This document shows, piece after piece, positions 35,665 through 45,920 of a stretch of DNA of 64,000 bases. Both the position numbers and the translations under genes were made by a program. The notes beneath the pieces were generated by a model, which did no database searches, had not been told where the DNA came from, and was given only the letters and a program-made list of their open reading frames with translations. The first letter of the stretch is position 1. Every line of letters begins with the position of its first letter. This stretch comes from SYFY01 sp031385325 (GTDB lineage Bacteria > Pseudomonadota > Gammaproteobacteria > Pseudomonadales > Azotimanducaceae), in the NCBI GenBank assembly GCA_031385325.1, contig JANNBJ010000181.1, positions 35,046 to 99,045 on the forward strand. Reading direction: 5' to 3'.

Positions 35665-36491
35665 GTCACCGACTGGCGCTGGGCATCTCCTATGCGGGTG
35701 ATGCGTTCCAGGGTTTTCAAAGCCAGGCGAATGGTCTGGCTGTGCAGAACGCGATCGAATCCGCGTTGCGGAAGGTCCAGGCCGATGCATCACAGTTTGG
35801 TGCGGCAGGGAGGACCGATACAGGTGTGCACGCAACCAGTCAGGTCATCAGTTTTGTTACGCCTCATGAACGCCCTGCGGACGCGTGGCGCAAAGGACTC
35901 AATTCCCATCTTCCGTCGTCGGTCCGTGTTCATTGGGTGCGCCGAGTGTCGGCGGAGTTTCATGCACGGTTTGCAGCGACAAGCAGACGCTACCTCTATG
36001 TTTTCCAGGAAGGTGAATTTGACCCGCTGTCCCGGAACCGCGTAACCCCGACAGCTGTCCTCGATGATGCTACGATGCACACCGCAGCTCAGTGTCTGGT
36101 TGGTGAACATGACTTCACGGCTTTACGTGCGGCTGCTTGTCAGTCGCCGACGCCGTTTCGACGCGTTGATCATGTGATGGTTCGCCGCTTTGGACCATTC
36201 GTGGTGATCGACGTCGCCGCCAACGCATTCCTGCTGCGTATGATGCGAAATATGGCCGGCGCCTTGAGTCGGGTGGGTCGAGGCGAATGGCGAACCTCCG
36301 ACCTGCAAGCAGCCCTCAAGGGACGTGACCGAAAGGTAGTTGGGAGAACCGCGCCTCCTGACGGTCTGTACCTGGTGGATGTCCAGTATCCACCCCACTT
36401 TCTTCTCGATTCTCAGGAGCAGGTATCCGGCTGGCCGCCCGGTCGACTACCCCCAATGCTGCAGCACAGGCATTCACTCGATCGGCTTTGA
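35661..36491 (+). CDS. truA: tRNA pseudouridine(38-40) synthase, likely CTG start
   Basis: A TruA of about 276 residues that modifies the anticodon stem of tRNAs. The catalytic AGRTDTGVHA, FHARFAATSRRYLYVF, and FLLRMMRNMAGAL signatures are intact. The conserved N-terminal strand LALGISYAGDAFQGFQSQ is in frame from about 35673, but between the upstream stop at 35646 and that point there is no ATG, GTG or TTG. The likeliest start is CTG at 35661, overlapping the fimV stop as CTGA. A GTG at 35742 would delete the conserved N-terminal strand. Translation is probably coupled to fimV. Confidence 0.88.
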   Translation: MSHRLALGISYAGDAFQGFQSQANGLAVQNAIESALRKVQADASQFGAAGRTDTGVHATSQVISFVTPHERPADAWRKGLNSHLPSSVRVHWVRRVSAEFHARFAATSRRYLYVFQEGEFDPLSRNRVTPTAVLDDATMHTAAQCLVGEHDFTALRAAACQSPTPFRRVDHVMVRRFGPFVVIDVAANAFLLRMMRNMAGALSRVGRGEWRTSDLQAALKGRDRKVVGRTAPPDGLYLVDVQYPPHFLLDSQEQVSGWPPGRLPPMLQHRHSLDRL

Positions 36492-36643
36492 GGAAGATCA
36501 TTCATCGCGGCTTTTTCCTGGACGTTGGTCCCGCCTGATGGCGAGTTGAATTCGTGTGAATCGAAGTTTCCATGGCCGGTAACTGGAGACGATGCGATAT
36601 CATCTGCGCCCGATTTTTTCCTGGTTCGCAACCGGAGTCTGCA

Positions 36644-37312
36644 ATGAAACTCTATCAGGGTGACCTGTCTCCTTTTTCCGCGCGTGTGCGCATGCAGGTC
36701 TACGCCAAAGATCTGGTTGGCAAAGGCATCGAGCTGGCTTCGGCGCCAGGAGGGACCGGCAGTGCGCAATACAAGGCGATCAATCCCACGGGCAAGATCC
36801 CGGCTCTGGACACCGGCAAGCGAGTCATCCCCGAAAGCGAAGTGATTTGTGAGTACATCGAGGACGTATTTCCAGCCCTGCCGCTGCGGCCGGCTGATCC
36901 TGAAGGTCGGGCGCAGGTAAGATTGCTGTCGCGCTTTGTTGATCTGTATCTGTATCCACGCATGTCACCGCTGTACGGACAGCTGAACCCTGCGACTCGC
37001 GATGCGGAGGTAGTTGCTCAAGGGCTGCTGTCGCTCGATGAAGGCCTCGAAATATGCGAGCAACTGTTGAAGGATGGCCAGTATCAGGGTGGTGGGTTTG
37101 CTTTCGGTGACACACTCACTCTGGCTGATTGTGCATTGGTCACTGGCTTCTTTTTCATCAATGCGATCATGCCGATGTTCGGTCGCTCGCCCGCGTTCAA
37201 GGGATTTGACGTGTTGGCAACCTACTGGAATGCCGCCAGCGTTCAACCTGTTGCCAAACGGATCACCGGGGAGATGGGCGTCGCCATGGCCGCGCTGATG
37301 GGTAAGCAGTAA
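36644..37312 (+). CDS. Glutathione S-transferase family protein
   Basis: A 222-residue protein with a thioredoxin-like N-terminal domain (MKLYQGDLSPFSARVRMQVYAK) and the cis-Pro/Ser-containing NPTGKIPAL and ESEVICEYIED motifs that bind glutathione. An all-helical C-terminal domain follows with the usual FGDTLTLADCALVTG. The class and substrate cannot be set from this. The ATG at 36644 has GGAG 7 bp upstream. It interrupts the usual truA-trpF arrangement, standing 152 bp after truA and 72 bp before trpF. Confidence 0.9.
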   Translation: MKLYQGDLSPFSARVRMQVYAKDLVGKGIELASAPGGTGSAQYKAINPTGKIPALDTGKRVIPESEVICEYIEDVFPALPLRPADPEGRAQVRLLSRFVDLYLYPRMSPLYGQLNPATRDAEVVAQGLLSLDEGLEICEQLLKDGQYQGGGFAFGDTLTLADCALVTGFFFINAIMPMFGRSPAFKGFDVLATYWNAASVQPVAKRITGEMGVAMAALMGKQ

Positions 37313-37384
37313 CGACTACCGTTGAATCAGCGCAGACAGGTATCTGGCGCAAACCTGTCGACCAGAAGACGGTGTGGAGAGAAT

Positions 37385-38047
37385 GTGCCGCGAACGTTGA
37401 TCAAGATCTGTGGAGTCACTCAGCCGGAAGATGCTGCCCGCATCACCGCGCTGGATGTGGACATTATCGGGCTCAACTTTGCACCGGTCAGCCCGCGGTG
37501 TGTTTCCGTGTCTCTCGCTCGTGAATTGATTGACGCGATCGATGGCCGCGCACAAAAGTGGGGATTGTTTGTCGATGCAACCCCGCAGACCGTGGCCATG
37601 GTGCTCAGTTCGATTGATCTCGATGTGCTGCAGTTCCAGGGCGACGAAACGCCTGAGTACTGCCGTGCGTTTGCGCTGCCTTATGTGAAGGCCGTGCGCA
37701 TGCGTCCCCAAACGGATGTGGCGGCCATTGCCGAGTCGTATTTCGACGCACGGGCGCTGCAACTCGACAGCTTCGTACCGGGTAAAGCCGGGGGAACCGG
37801 CAAACGATTCGATTGGGAACGTTGGCCACAGACGTGCAAGCTTCCGCTGATGCTGGCCGGTGGGCTCGATGCCGACAATGTCGCTTTCGCCGTGAGAACG
37901 TTGAAGCCGTGGGCGGTGGATGTCAGTGGTGGTGTTGAAGGACCAACCAAAGGGCTGAAAGATCTGCAAAAATGCAGCAAATTTGTCGCTGCCGTGCGCG
38001 CAGTGGACCAAACCGGTGACCCTGGTGGTGACCTCAATGGGGATTAG
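37385..38047 (+). CDS. trpF: Phosphoribosylanthranilate isomerase
   Basis: A 220-residue TIM-barrel enzyme of tryptophan synthesis. The catalytic Cys is in [12 protein letters not shown] near the start and the Asp in ALQLDSF; the phosphate loops [12 protein letters not shown] and [16 protein letters not shown] close the barrel. The GTG at 37385 follows GGAGAG and gives the normal length. It overlaps the trpB start by 11 bp. Confidence 0.94.
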   Translation: MPRTLIKICGVTQPEDAARITALDVDIIGLNFAPVSPRCVSVSLARELIDAIDGRAQKWGLFVDATPQTVAMVLSSIDLDVLQFQGDETPEYCRAFALPYVKAVRMRPQTDVAAIAESYFDARALQLDSFVPGKAGGTGKRFDWERWPQTCKLPLMLAGGLDADNVAFAVRTLKPWAVDVSGGVEGPTKGLKDLQKCSKFVAAVRAVDQTGDPGGDLNGD

Positions 38048-39272
38048 TGTGAATCAGACCAGGCCGCCGAGCGGCAGCAACTACAACCAGCCGTCCGAGG
38101 ATGGCCATTTCGGCATCTATGGTGGTCGTTTTGTCGCTGAGACATTGACCGCAGCCCTCGATGAACTCACCGATCTGTATAACCGGATGCGCACCGATGG
38201 AGATTTCCTGCGCGAACTGGATAGGGATCTGACCGATTACGTTGGTCGACCGTCGCCGCTCTATTTCGCGGAGCGACTTTCCCGGCAACTTGGTGGTGCG
38301 CAGATCTATCTCAAGCGGGAAGACCTGAACCACACTGGCGCACACAAGGTCAATAACACCATTGGCCAGGCGCTGCTCGCAAAGCGCATGGGCAAACCCC
38401 GGGTGATTGCCGAGACGGGAGCAGGGCAGCACGGGGTGGCGACGGCGACGATTGCCGCTCGACTGGGCCTGGAGTGTGACGTTTACATGGGGCAAGCGGA
38501 TGTCGAGCGGCAAAGCCCCAATGTGTATCGGATGAAGCTTCTGGGCGCCCGCGTGATCCCCGTGCAGTCGGGGACGAAGACTCTGAAGGATGCGTTGAAT
38601 GAAGCCCTGCGGGACTGGGTTACCAACGTCGACACGACGCATTACATCATTGGCACCGTGGCGGGACCGCATCCGTTCCCGATGATGGTCCGGGATTTCC
38701 AGTCCGTCATCGGTCGCGAAGCACGTTCGCAGATCCTTGCTGCAACCGGTCGACTGCCCGACGTGCTGGTGGCCTGTGTCGGTGGCGGTTCAAATGCGGT
38801 TGGCCTCTTCTATCCTTTCATCGACGATGCCGGTGTACGGATGGTCGGTGTCGAAGCGGCAGGTCATGGCATCGCTTCAGGTCAGCACGCGGCGCCGTTG
38901 AATGACGGCAGGGTAGGCGTTCTGCATGGCAACCGGACTTATCTGATGCAGGATGACGATGGCCAGATCATCGCCACGCACAGCATCTCTGCCGGGCTCG
39001 ACTATCCTGGTGTCGGCCCCGAACATGCGTACCTCAAAGACATCGGTCGTGCAGAGTATGCCGCAGCGACCGATGATGAGGCGCTGACTGCGTTTCGCCT
39101 GCTGAATCGAACGGAAGGAATTCTGCCTGCGCTCGAATCCAGCCATGCCATTGCGTGGGTGCTGCGTGAAGCGCCAATGATGTCAAGAGACAGCATCATC
39201 ATCGTCAATCTCTCTGGACGTGGTGACAAGGACATACCCACTGTCGCCGGTCTCGATGGAATCACACTGTGA
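38037..39272 (+). CDS. trpB: Tryptophan synthase beta chain
   Basis: A 411-residue PLP enzyme that joins indole and serine. The PLP lysine is in [20 protein letters not shown]; the phosphate-binding [19 protein letters not shown] and the Na-site region are intact. The start could be ATG 38037 or GTG 38049; both are close to the end of trpF. The end overlaps trpA by 4 bp (GTGA). Confidence 0.96.
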   Translation: MGISVNQTRPPSGSNYNQPSEDGHFGIYGGRFVAETLTAALDELTDLYNRMRTDGDFLRELDRDLTDYVGRPSPLYFAERLSRQLGGAQIYLKREDLNHTGAHKVNNTIGQALLAKRMGKPRVIAETGAGQHGVATATIAARLGLECDVYMGQADVERQSPNVYRMKLLGARVIPVQSGTKTLKDALNEALRDWVTNVDTTHYIIGTVAGPHPFPMMVRDFQSVIGREARSQILAATGRLPDVLVACVGGGSNAVGLFYPFIDDAGVRMVGVEAAGHGIASGQHAAPLNDGRVGVLHGNRTYLMQDDDGQIIATHSISAGLDYPGVGPEHAYLKDIGRAEYAAATDDEALTAFRLLNRTEGILPALESSHAIAWVLREAPMMSRDSIIIVNLSGRGDKDIPTVAGLDGITL

Positions 39273-40069
39273 AGCAGCCAACCCGTCTCGAAACACGTAT
39301 GTGCGGGCTGGGTGCGCGTAAGGCACTCGTGACTTTCATTACAGCCGGAGATCCCGATATCTCCGTGACGGTTCCTGCGATGCATGCGCTGGTTGCCGGG
39401 GGCGCGGATGTCATTGAACTCGGTATCCCGTTTTCAGACCCTGAAGCAGATGGTCCTGTGATTCAAGCAGCCTCAGAACGCGCGCTGGCTGCCGGCACCC
39501 GCTTCGTCGATGTGCTGTCGGCGGTGGCAGACTTTCGTACGCGCGATCCGGTAACACCCATCGTGTTGATGGGTTATCTCAATACCGTCACCTCGCAGTC
39601 CGGTTTCGCCATGCGTGCGCAGGCTGCCGGCGTTGATGCACTGATCATGGTGAACCTGCCGCCGGAGGAGTCGGTGGAATTCCGACATGATCATGCGGGC
39701 GATCATCTGAACCTGGTGTTTCTGGTTGCGCCGACGACAACTTCGCAGCGAATCTGCACGATCGCCGCAGCAGCCAGTGGTTTTCTCTATTACGTGTCTT
39801 TCAAGGGCATTACCGGTGCCAGTCATCTGGCAGTCGACGAAGTCCGAGAGAAGGTGGCAGCGATCAAACAACAGACCCGACTGCCGATTTGCGTGGGCTT
39901 TGGTATCAAGGACGGCGCAACGGCTGCACAGGTGGCCGCGATCGCCGATGGTGTGGTGGTTGGAACAGCGCTGGTTCGGATCATGGCCGAGACCGCAGGC
40001 GGGACTTCCGCCATTGCTGCGGCCCTCACTGCCAAAGTACTTGAATTCAGGCAGGCGATCGATCGTTGA
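39269..40069 (+). CDS. trpA: Tryptophan synthase alpha chain
   Basis: A 266-residue TIM-barrel that cleaves indole-3-glycerol phosphate. The catalytic Glu and Asp lie in [29 protein letters not shown] and the phosphate loops VGFGIKD and GVVVGTALV follow. The GTG start overlaps the trpB stop, and the end (TTGA) overlaps folC. In many relatives accD follows here; it does not in this genome. Confidence 0.96.
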   Translation: MKQPTRLETRMCGLGARKALVTFITAGDPDISVTVPAMHALVAGGADVIELGIPFSDPEADGPVIQAASERALAAGTRFVDVLSAVADFRTRDPVTPIVLMGYLNTVTSQSGFAMRAQAAGVDALIMVNLPPEESVEFRHDHAGDHLNLVFLVAPTTTSQRICTIAAAASGFLYYVSFKGITGASHLAVDEVREKVAAIKQQTRLPICVGFGIKDGATAAQVAAIADGVVVGTALVRIMAETAGGTSAIAAALTAKVLEFRQAIDR

Positions 40070-41355
40070 ACCGGACGCTGGATGAGTGGCTCGTACACGC
40101 AGAAAAGGTGCATCCGCGCAGCATTGTGATGGGCCTGGAACGTGTGCAGCTGGTGGGCGCGCGGATGGACCTGCTGCCGTGGACGATTCCGTCGATCATC
40201 GTTGCCGGCACGAACGGCAAAGGTTCCGTGACTGTTGGCTGCGAGCAATTGTTGCTGGCACACGGTCGTCGTGTCGGAGCTGGTTTCAGCCCACACCTGC
40301 ATGTTTTCAATGAGCGTGTTCGTATCAACGGCGTACCCTTGGACGATGCGTCGCTCTGTGCCGGCTTTGAAGCAGTGGAAGCGGGCAGGGGGGATACTCC
40401 TCTGCCCTTTTTCGAGTACGCCACACTGGTGTCGCTGTGGTGCTGGCGAGCCGCGCAAGTGGAGTTCGCAGTTCTGGAAATTGGTCTTGGTGGCCGCCTG
40501 GATGCATTCAATGTCGTCGATGCGCAGGTCGCGGTGGTGACCAGTATTGGACTTGATCATCAGGAACTCCTTGGTGCTACCCGCGAGCTTATCGGTGGTG
40601 AAAAGGCCGGGGTGTTCCGGCGGCGACAGCGCGTGGTTCTGGGACGTGATATGCCGGCAAGTGTGGTCATCAGGGCCGCTGAACTCGATTGTCAGGTGGT
40701 AACCAGCGCCGAGCAGTTTACCGTGGCTGAGGATCCACGCTGGTTGACGATAACACTGAGGGGTGGTGCGTGGGATCAACAAGCTGCTGCCATCAATGGT
40801 GTGCCACTCGCCGCTCGGCTCGCTCCCCACAACCTGGGTCTGGCGGTGATGGCCTGCGCGGCGCTGTTTGCACTGAAGCAAGACGCTGCTCGCGTCGCAG
40901 TTGGCCGCGCGTTCCTGCCGGGCCGTATGGAAACCATCGACTACCAGGGGCGACGGTTCGTTCTTGATATCGCACATAACCCGGACGGCGCTCAGTTCCT
41001 TGCCAATCGACTGCGGCAACTTGAACTTGCACCAGAATTGCTGATCATGGGCAATCTCGTCGAGAAGGATTCCGCAGGTATCGCAACGGCTTTTGCGCAG
41101 GGGGTGCCAGCCTGGATTGCCGTCAGCACCGATGGGCCACGCGGTCAGGACGCAGGAGCGACAGCGGCCGCGATTCGGGCGGCAGGGGGAGGGCGAATCG
41201 ATCTGGCCGGCTCTGTTGAGGCAGCAATTCAGGAAGCTGTGAACCGAGTACCGCCGGACGGTGTTATTCTGGTCTTCGGATCGTTTGCTGTGGTGGCCGC
41301 AGCCCGGCAAGTTCTGGGTGTTGCTGCCGCTGATCGTTTCTCAACTTCCATCTGA
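40066..41355 (+). CDS. folC: Folylpolyglutamate synthase / dihydrofolate synthase
   Basis: A 429-residue Mur-ligase-type enzyme that adds glutamate to folates. The ATP loop AGTNGKGSV, FSPHLHVFNERVRING, EIGLGGRLDAFN and DIAHNPDGAQF are clear. The TTG start overlaps the trpA stop (TTGA), which suggests coupling. It is followed 11 bp later by a SPOR-domain gene, the usual dedD position. Confidence 0.95.
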   Translation: MNRTLDEWLVHAEKVHPRSIVMGLERVQLVGARMDLLPWTIPSIIVAGTNGKGSVTVGCEQLLLAHGRRVGAGFSPHLHVFNERVRINGVPLDDASLCAGFEAVEAGRGDTPLPFFEYATLVSLWCWRAAQVEFAVLEIGLGGRLDAFNVVDAQVAVVTSIGLDHQELLGATRELIGGEKAGVFRRRQRVVLGRDMPASVVIRAAELDCQVVTSAEQFTVAEDPRWLTITLRGGAWDQQAAAINGVPLAARLAPHNLGLAVMACAALFALKQDAARVAVGRAFLPGRMETIDYQGRRFVLDIAHNPDGAQFLANRLRQLELAPELLIMGNLVEKDSAGIATAFAQGVPAWIAVSTDGPRGQDAGATAAAIRAAGGGRIDLAGSVEAAIQEAVNRVPPDGVILVFGSFAVVAAARQVLGVAAADRFSTSI

Positions 41356-41366
41356 TGGACTAATGC

Positions 41367-41909
41367 GTGGACGAGGACACGAAACGCTTTCGAATTACCG
41401 GCTCGATCTTCCTGCTGGCGATTCTCATCATCGTGCTGCCCATGCTGTTCGATGGCGATGGTTTGCCGACGGTCGAGATCGAAGCGATACCGGAAGTCGC
41501 CAGAGATACGCGGCTCGAACTTCCGCCTGTGGCCGCGCCTCCAGTATTGGCTGACAACCCCTACGTCGAGAAGATTGCAGAACTGGAATCCTCAGTCGAT
41601 AAAGACCTGTTCAGCACCGAGCACGGGACCCAGGTAGGTGAGCCTGTCTTGTCCAAACCCGACAGCGACACCGAGCGATGGGCCGTTCAGGTCGGCAGTT
41701 TTTCTTCAGAAGAACGCGCCCTTGCGCTCAGACAAAATATGCGTGATGCCGGTTACGATGCCTTCATTTCTGCCGTGAAAAAAGACGGCAAGGTGATGAT
41801 TCGCGTCGCCGTCGGCCCTTATCTGGATGGCTCCGAAGCGGAAACGATCCGTCGCAAGCTGGCGGGCGGTCAGGCGCCAGACGCACGTGTCATGGCGTTT
41901 TCGACATGA
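41367..41909 (+). CDS. dedD: DedD-like SPOR-domain protein
   Basis: A 180-residue bitopic membrane protein. A cytoplasmic N-terminus is followed by one transmembrane helix (ITGSIFLLAILIIVLPMLF), a linker, and a C-terminal SPOR domain (RWAVQVGSFSSEERALALRQNMRDAGY through VAVGPYLDGSEAETIRRKL) that binds denuded septal peptidoglycan. Such proteins act at the division site. The GTG start gives this plan. The end overlaps cvpA by 4 bp. Confidence 0.88.
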   Translation: MDEDTKRFRITGSIFLLAILIIVLPMLFDGDGLPTVEIEAIPEVARDTRLELPPVAAPPVLADNPYVEKIAELESSVDKDLFSTEHGTQVGEPVLSKPDSDTERWAVQVGSFSSEERALALRQNMRDAGYDAFISAVKKDGKVMIRVAVGPYLDGSEAETIRRKLAGGQAPDARVMAFST

Positions 41910-42448
41910 TGGAGTCGCTTACCGGTTTCGACATGGCGCTGCTAGCCGCGATCCTGATATCGGCGTTGATGGGATTGATGCGCGGGTTGCTGAAGGAGGT
42001 GCTGTCACTCGTCACCTGGGTAGTGGCGGTATTGCTCGCGCTGACGTTTGGACCGACCTTCACTGAGTGGTTTCCGCTCACCCAGGGCTCAGCTGGAGGC
42101 AATGGCGTGGTCGGCGGGCTGGTAGGATCCGATACGGTTGGCCTGGCTATCGGTTTTGTTGCGGTTTTTGTCCTGACGCTGATTGCTGGATCCCTGATTC
42201 AATGGGGCGTTGCCAAGCTGGTGGCCAGCACCGGACTGACGGGTACTGATCGTTTGCTGGGTTTCTTGTTTGGTGCCGGTCGTGGTGTTGTGGTTTGTAT
42301 CGTGCTCCTGATCGCGATTCGGCCCTTTGCGGTCGAAACCGAGTGGTGGCGCACATCACAACTGCGTGAACATTTGCTGGTGATGGAGGATGATGTCCTC
42401 GTCCTGATCGGCCGGACCCGCGGATTCATCTGGCAGCTTCGCCAATGA
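41906..42448 (+). CDS. cvpA: CvpA family membrane protein
   Basis: A 180-residue protein with four hydrophobic helices and the family opening [28 protein letters not shown]. CvpA was named for colicin V production in E. coli; it is needed for envelope stress resistance, with unclear mechanism. It overlaps dedD and lies 58 bp before purF, the conserved order. Confidence 0.92.
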   Translation: MMESLTGFDMALLAAILISALMGLMRGLLKEVLSLVTWVVAVLLALTFGPTFTEWFPLTQGSAGGNGVVGGLVGSDTVGLAIGFVAVFVLTLIAGSLIQWGVAKLVASTGLTGTDRLLGFLFGAGRGVVVCIVLLIAIRPFAVETEWWRTSQLREHLLVMEDDVLVLIGRTRGFIWQLRQ

Positions 42449-42506
42449 CCTCAGCGGATGCGCAATTCATCCTTGTTCGGATCACCTGCAGAAGGATCAC
42501 CTGATT

Positions 42507-44033
42507 GTGTGCGGAATCGTCGGTATCGTCGCCCGTTCGAATGTCAATCAGGACCTCTATGATGCCCTGACTGTGCTGCAGCACCGCGGCCAGGATGCTG
42601 CCGGCATTGTCACCATGGATGGCGCGCGAGTGAACTTGCGCAAGGACAATGGCCTCGTTCGTGATGTGTTCCAGGAGCGCCACATGCAGCGCTTGCGTGG
42701 CAACTACGGTATTGGACATGTGCGATATCCCACCGCCGGATCATCGTCGAGCGCCGAAGCTCAGCCCATGTACGTCAATTCACCGTATGGCATCGCACTC
42801 GGACATAACGGCAACCTGACCAATGCAGACCGATTGCGCGCTGAAGTGTTCCGCGATGACCTGCGGCACATCAACACCGACAGTGATTCCGAAGTCCTGC
42901 TCAATGTTTTTGCGCACGAACTGTTTCAGATCAAACATCTGCATCCAACTGCGACCGATATTTTCCGCGCGGTTTCCAGCGTTCATCGTCGCTGCCAGGG
43001 TGCCTATGCGGTGGTGTCCAGCATCGTCGGGGTTGGCGTAATCGGTTTTCGCGATCCACTGGGCATTCGTCCCCTGGTGCTTGGTCGACGTCATCACGCT
43101 GATGGACCGGAATACATGCTGGCCTCTGAGAGCGTTGCGCTCGACCTGCTCGGTTTCGAGTTGGTAGGAGATGTCGCGCCCGGTGAGGCGGTGTTGATCA
43201 CGGCAACGGGTGAACTGTATCGACAGATCTGCGCCGAACGCACGCGACTGGTGCCGTGCATATTCGAGCATGTTTATTTCGCCCGACCGGATTCGATCAT
43301 GGATGGGGTATCCGTCTACAAGGCGCGCCTGCGGATGGGCGAGTACCTCGCTGAACAGATCCTCGAGCGTTACCCCGATGGCAAGCACGACATTGATGTC
43401 GTCATTCCCATTCCGGAAACTTCCCGCACCTGTGCCATGCCGCTGGCGCAGCGTCTGGATACCAAATTTCGCGAAGGGTTTGTGAAGAATCGCTACATCC
43501 CTCGCACGTTTATCATGCCTGGCCAACAAGAGCGCAAACGGAGTGTTCGCCACAAGTTCAACAGTATTCCACTGGAGTTCAAGGACAAGACCGTGTTGCT
43601 GGTGGATGACTCCATCGTCCGCGGCACGACCATCGCGCGCATCGTGCAGATGGCGCGTGATGCTGGAGCCAAGAAGGTCTACGTTGCTTCTGCGGCGCCG
43701 ATTGTGAAGTACCCGAACGTTTATGGCATCGACCTGGCTGCTGCCGACGAATTTGTAGCGATGCTCGGTGACAGCGACGCAATTGCCCGGGAAATCGGTG
43801 CGGACTGGCTGATCTATCAGCGCCTCGAAGATCTGGTGAAAGCCGCCCGCGAAGGCAATCCTGAAATTCAGCATTTCGAATGTTCGGTGTTCGACGGCAA
43901 TTACGTGACCGGCGACATAGACGACTCTTATCTCAAGCGGCTATCGTTGCGACGAAACGACGCTAGCAAACAACGCAGTGACACCGACCAGAAGTGGGAT
44001 AACAGCTTCCCAGAGCTTCACAATCACGCCTGA
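42507..44033 (+). CDS. purF: Amidophosphoribosyltransferase
   Basis: A 508-residue enzyme catalysing the first committed step of purine synthesis. The glutaminase N-terminus begins [12 protein letters not shown], with Cys2 as nucleophile after Met removal. The PRPP-binding loop is [13 protein letters not shown], and [22 protein letters not shown] precedes it. The start is GTG (GTGTGCGGA). Its last 56 bp overlap the start proposed for the MoxR gene. Confidence 0.96.
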   Translation: MCGIVGIVARSNVNQDLYDALTVLQHRGQDAAGIVTMDGARVNLRKDNGLVRDVFQERHMQRLRGNYGIGHVRYPTAGSSSSAEAQPMYVNSPYGIALGHNGNLTNADRLRAEVFRDDLRHINTDSDSEVLLNVFAHELFQIKHLHPTATDIFRAVSSVHRRCQGAYAVVSSIVGVGVIGFRDPLGIRPLVLGRRHHADGPEYMLASESVALDLLGFELVGDVAPGEAVLITATGELYRQICAERTRLVPCIFEHVYFARPDSIMDGVSVYKARLRMGEYLAEQILERYPDGKHDIDVVIPIPETSRTCAMPLAQRLDTKFREGFVKNRYIPRTFIMPGQQERKRSVRHKFNSIPLEFKDKTVLLVDDSIVRGTTIARIVQMARDAGAKKVYVASAAPIVKYPNVYGIDLAAADEFVAMLGDSDAIAREIGADWLIYQRLEDLVKAAREGNPEIQHFECSVFDGNYVTGDIDDSYLKRLSLRRNDASKQRSDTDQKWDNSFPELHNHA

Positions 44034-44961
44034 GCGAGGCCGGGTCCACGATGACATCGTGGCCGCGACCGCGGCGCTTAACAGCATTTTGCTCGGCAAA
44101 AATACGCAGGTCCGGCTGGCGCTGGCATGCCTGTTTGCACGTGGCCACCTGTTGATCGAGGACCTGCCCGGGATGGGCAAGACCCTGCTTTCTCAAGCTC
44201 TGGCCCGGGTACTGGGGCTGTCGTATCACCGCGTACAATTCACCTCCGACGTGCTGCCCTCGGACATCATTGGTTCATCGATTTTTGATCGAGAGACGGG
44301 AGGGTTGCGATTCATCCCCGGCCCACTGTTTGCGCAAGTTGTCCTGGCCGATGAAATCAACCGGGCAACACCCAAAAGTCAGAGTGCCTTGCTTGAGGCC
44401 ATGGAAGAACGTCAAGTGACGATCGAAGGTCAGACCCGCCCCTTGCCTGAGCCGTTTTTCGTCATCGCGACTCAAAACCCGGTGACTCAAGGAGGTACCT
44501 TTCCGTTACCAGAGTCGCAGCTCGATCGTTTTCTCATGCGCATTACGCTGGGTTATCCGGATCCGGATGCAGAGCGAGAACTGCTGCGGGGCGGCGATCA
44601 GCGTGCTCGTCTGGCCAGTCTGGATCCCGTGCTTGACCTCCCAAGACTGCAGGCAATCCAGGCCGCCGTGGATGCGGTGAAAGTATCCGAACCGCTGCTT
44701 GAATATGTGCAGCGACTGGTAGGTCACACTCGGCTTGGAGGCGCCTTTGCTTTCGGATTGTCGCCGCGTGGCTCACTGGCGTTGTTGCATGTGTCTCGGG
44801 CCTGGGCGCTCATCAACAATCGTTCACACGTTGTCCCTGAAGATGTTCAGGCCGTGCTGCCGGGCGTTGTCGAGCATCGTTTGCGGGAAGCTGCGGACTT
44901 TGCCGGGCATGGTGGTGGTGCACTGGCGCAGAGGTTGCTGGCCAGCGTAGACGTCGTTTAG
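43978..44961 (+). CDS. MoxR-family AAA ATPase
   Basis: A 327-residue AAA+ chaperone-like ATPase. Walker A is in [13 protein letters not shown], Walker B in [24 protein letters not shown], followed by the sensor segment [26 protein letters not shown]. The GTG at 43978 overlaps purF by 56 bp; a GTG at 44059 would be shorter but would trim the conserved N-terminal helix. It is 5 bp upstream of a DUF58 gene and then a TgpA-like gene, a well-known trio. Confidence 0.92.
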   Translation: MTPTRSGITASQSFTITPERGRVHDDIVAATAALNSILLGKNTQVRLALACLFARGHLLIEDLPGMGKTLLSQALARVLGLSYHRVQFTSDVLPSDIIGSSIFDRETGGLRFIPGPLFAQVVLADEINRATPKSQSALLEAMEERQVTIEGQTRPLPEPFFVIATQNPVTQGGTFPLPESQLDRFLMRITLGYPDPDAERELLRGGDQRARLASLDPVLDLPRLQAIQAAVDAVKVSEPLLEYVQRLVGHTRLGGAFAFGLSPRGSLALLHVSRAWALINNRSHVVPEDVQAVLPGVVEHRLREAADFAGHGGGALAQRLLASVDVV

Positions 44962-44966
44962 CTCCC

Positions 44967-45920
44967 GTGGCGTCGGTCCTGTCGAATCGTTTTGGCGAGT
45001 GGCTCGACAAGCGAATACCACCGTCGTCGAACATTACGCTGACCCAACGCAACATTTTCATCTTCCCGAGCAAAGTTGGATTTGCGTTTGCTGCATTGTT
45101 GATACTCATGGTTCTGCTGGCCATCAACTACCAGTCGAGTCTGGTGTATGCCATTGCCTTTCTGCTCGGCTCGATGTTTCTGATCACCATCCTCTACACC
45201 TTTCGCAATTTGTCAGGCCTAGTGCTCGAAGTGCACTCCGTTCGTCCCGGCTTTGTGGGCGAGGATATCGAATTTGCGATCCGTGTCGTGCGGCCGCAGG
45301 GTCGTGGTCGCGAAGGAGTCCAGATCGGCTGGCCAGGCGGTATTCCGCAATGGGCAGAAATCTACGATCGCGAAGCCGATGCAGTCAGCCTGTACGTCAG
45401 CGGGACGGTGCGAGGCTGGTTGAATCCCGGGCGACTATTGGTCGAGACCTTTTACCCACTGGGACTGCTCCGGGCCTGGACCTGGGTTGATCTGGATGTG
45501 CGCGCACTTGTTTATCCACAGCCACTTTTTCGCGATTTGCCGAGCGCGGGTTTTAGTCGTCGGGATGAAGGTGAGCTGGTTGATCCGCGAGGCAGTGAAG
45601 ACTTCACCGATATCAAGGCGTACACACCTGGTGACCCGATCAAGCAGGTGATCTGGCGGTCCTATGCAAAAAGTGGTGGTCGTGATCTCGTAGTGAAGCG
45701 GTACTCGAGTTATGTCGAGCCGCGGTTGTGGTTACGGTTTGACGAACTTCCTGGCGATGTAGAACACAGGCTGCGATGTCTGACCGGGTACGCACTGCAG
45801 GCGACACGAGCTGCACGCGAATTCGGTCTGGAGTTGCCGTCGCAGCGTATCGAGGCCGGCATCGGTGAGGCACATCTTGAGCATGTGCTCCGGACTCTGG
45901 CGCTATATGGCCACGAATAA
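44967..45920 (+). CDS. DUF58-domain protein
   Basis: A 317-residue protein with two transmembrane helices near the N-terminus (about residues 36-80) and a cytoplasmic DUF58 domain. The diagnostic segment is DEGELVDPRGSEDFTDIKAYTPGDPIKQVIWRSYAKSG. Such proteins work beside MoxR ATPases and transglutaminase-like proteins; a von Willebrand-like role in metal-dependent assembly has been suggested. The start is GTG, 5 bp after moxR. The end overlaps the next gene by 14 bp. Confidence 0.9.
   Translation: MASVLSNRFGEWLDKRIPPSSNITLTQRNIFIFPSKVGFAFAALLILMVLLAINYQSSLVYAIAFLLGSMFLITILYTFRNLSGLVLEVHSVRPGFVGEDIEFAIRVVRPQGRGREGVQIGWPGGIPQWAEIYDREADAVSLYVSGTVRGWLNPGRLLVETFYPLGLLRAWTWVDLDVRALVYPQPLFRDLPSAGFSRRDEGELVDPRGSEDFTDIKAYTPGDPIKQVIWRSYAKSGGRDLVVKRYSSYVEPRLWLRFDELPGDVEHRLRCLTGYALQATRAAREFGLELPSQRIEAGIGEAHLEHVLRTLALYGHE

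Noticed and set aside
39823..41310. A 495-codon reverse-strand open frame opposite trpA and folC
   Set aside because: It spans two well-identified forward genes, and its product is rich in His, Arg and Cys as expected for an antisense frame.
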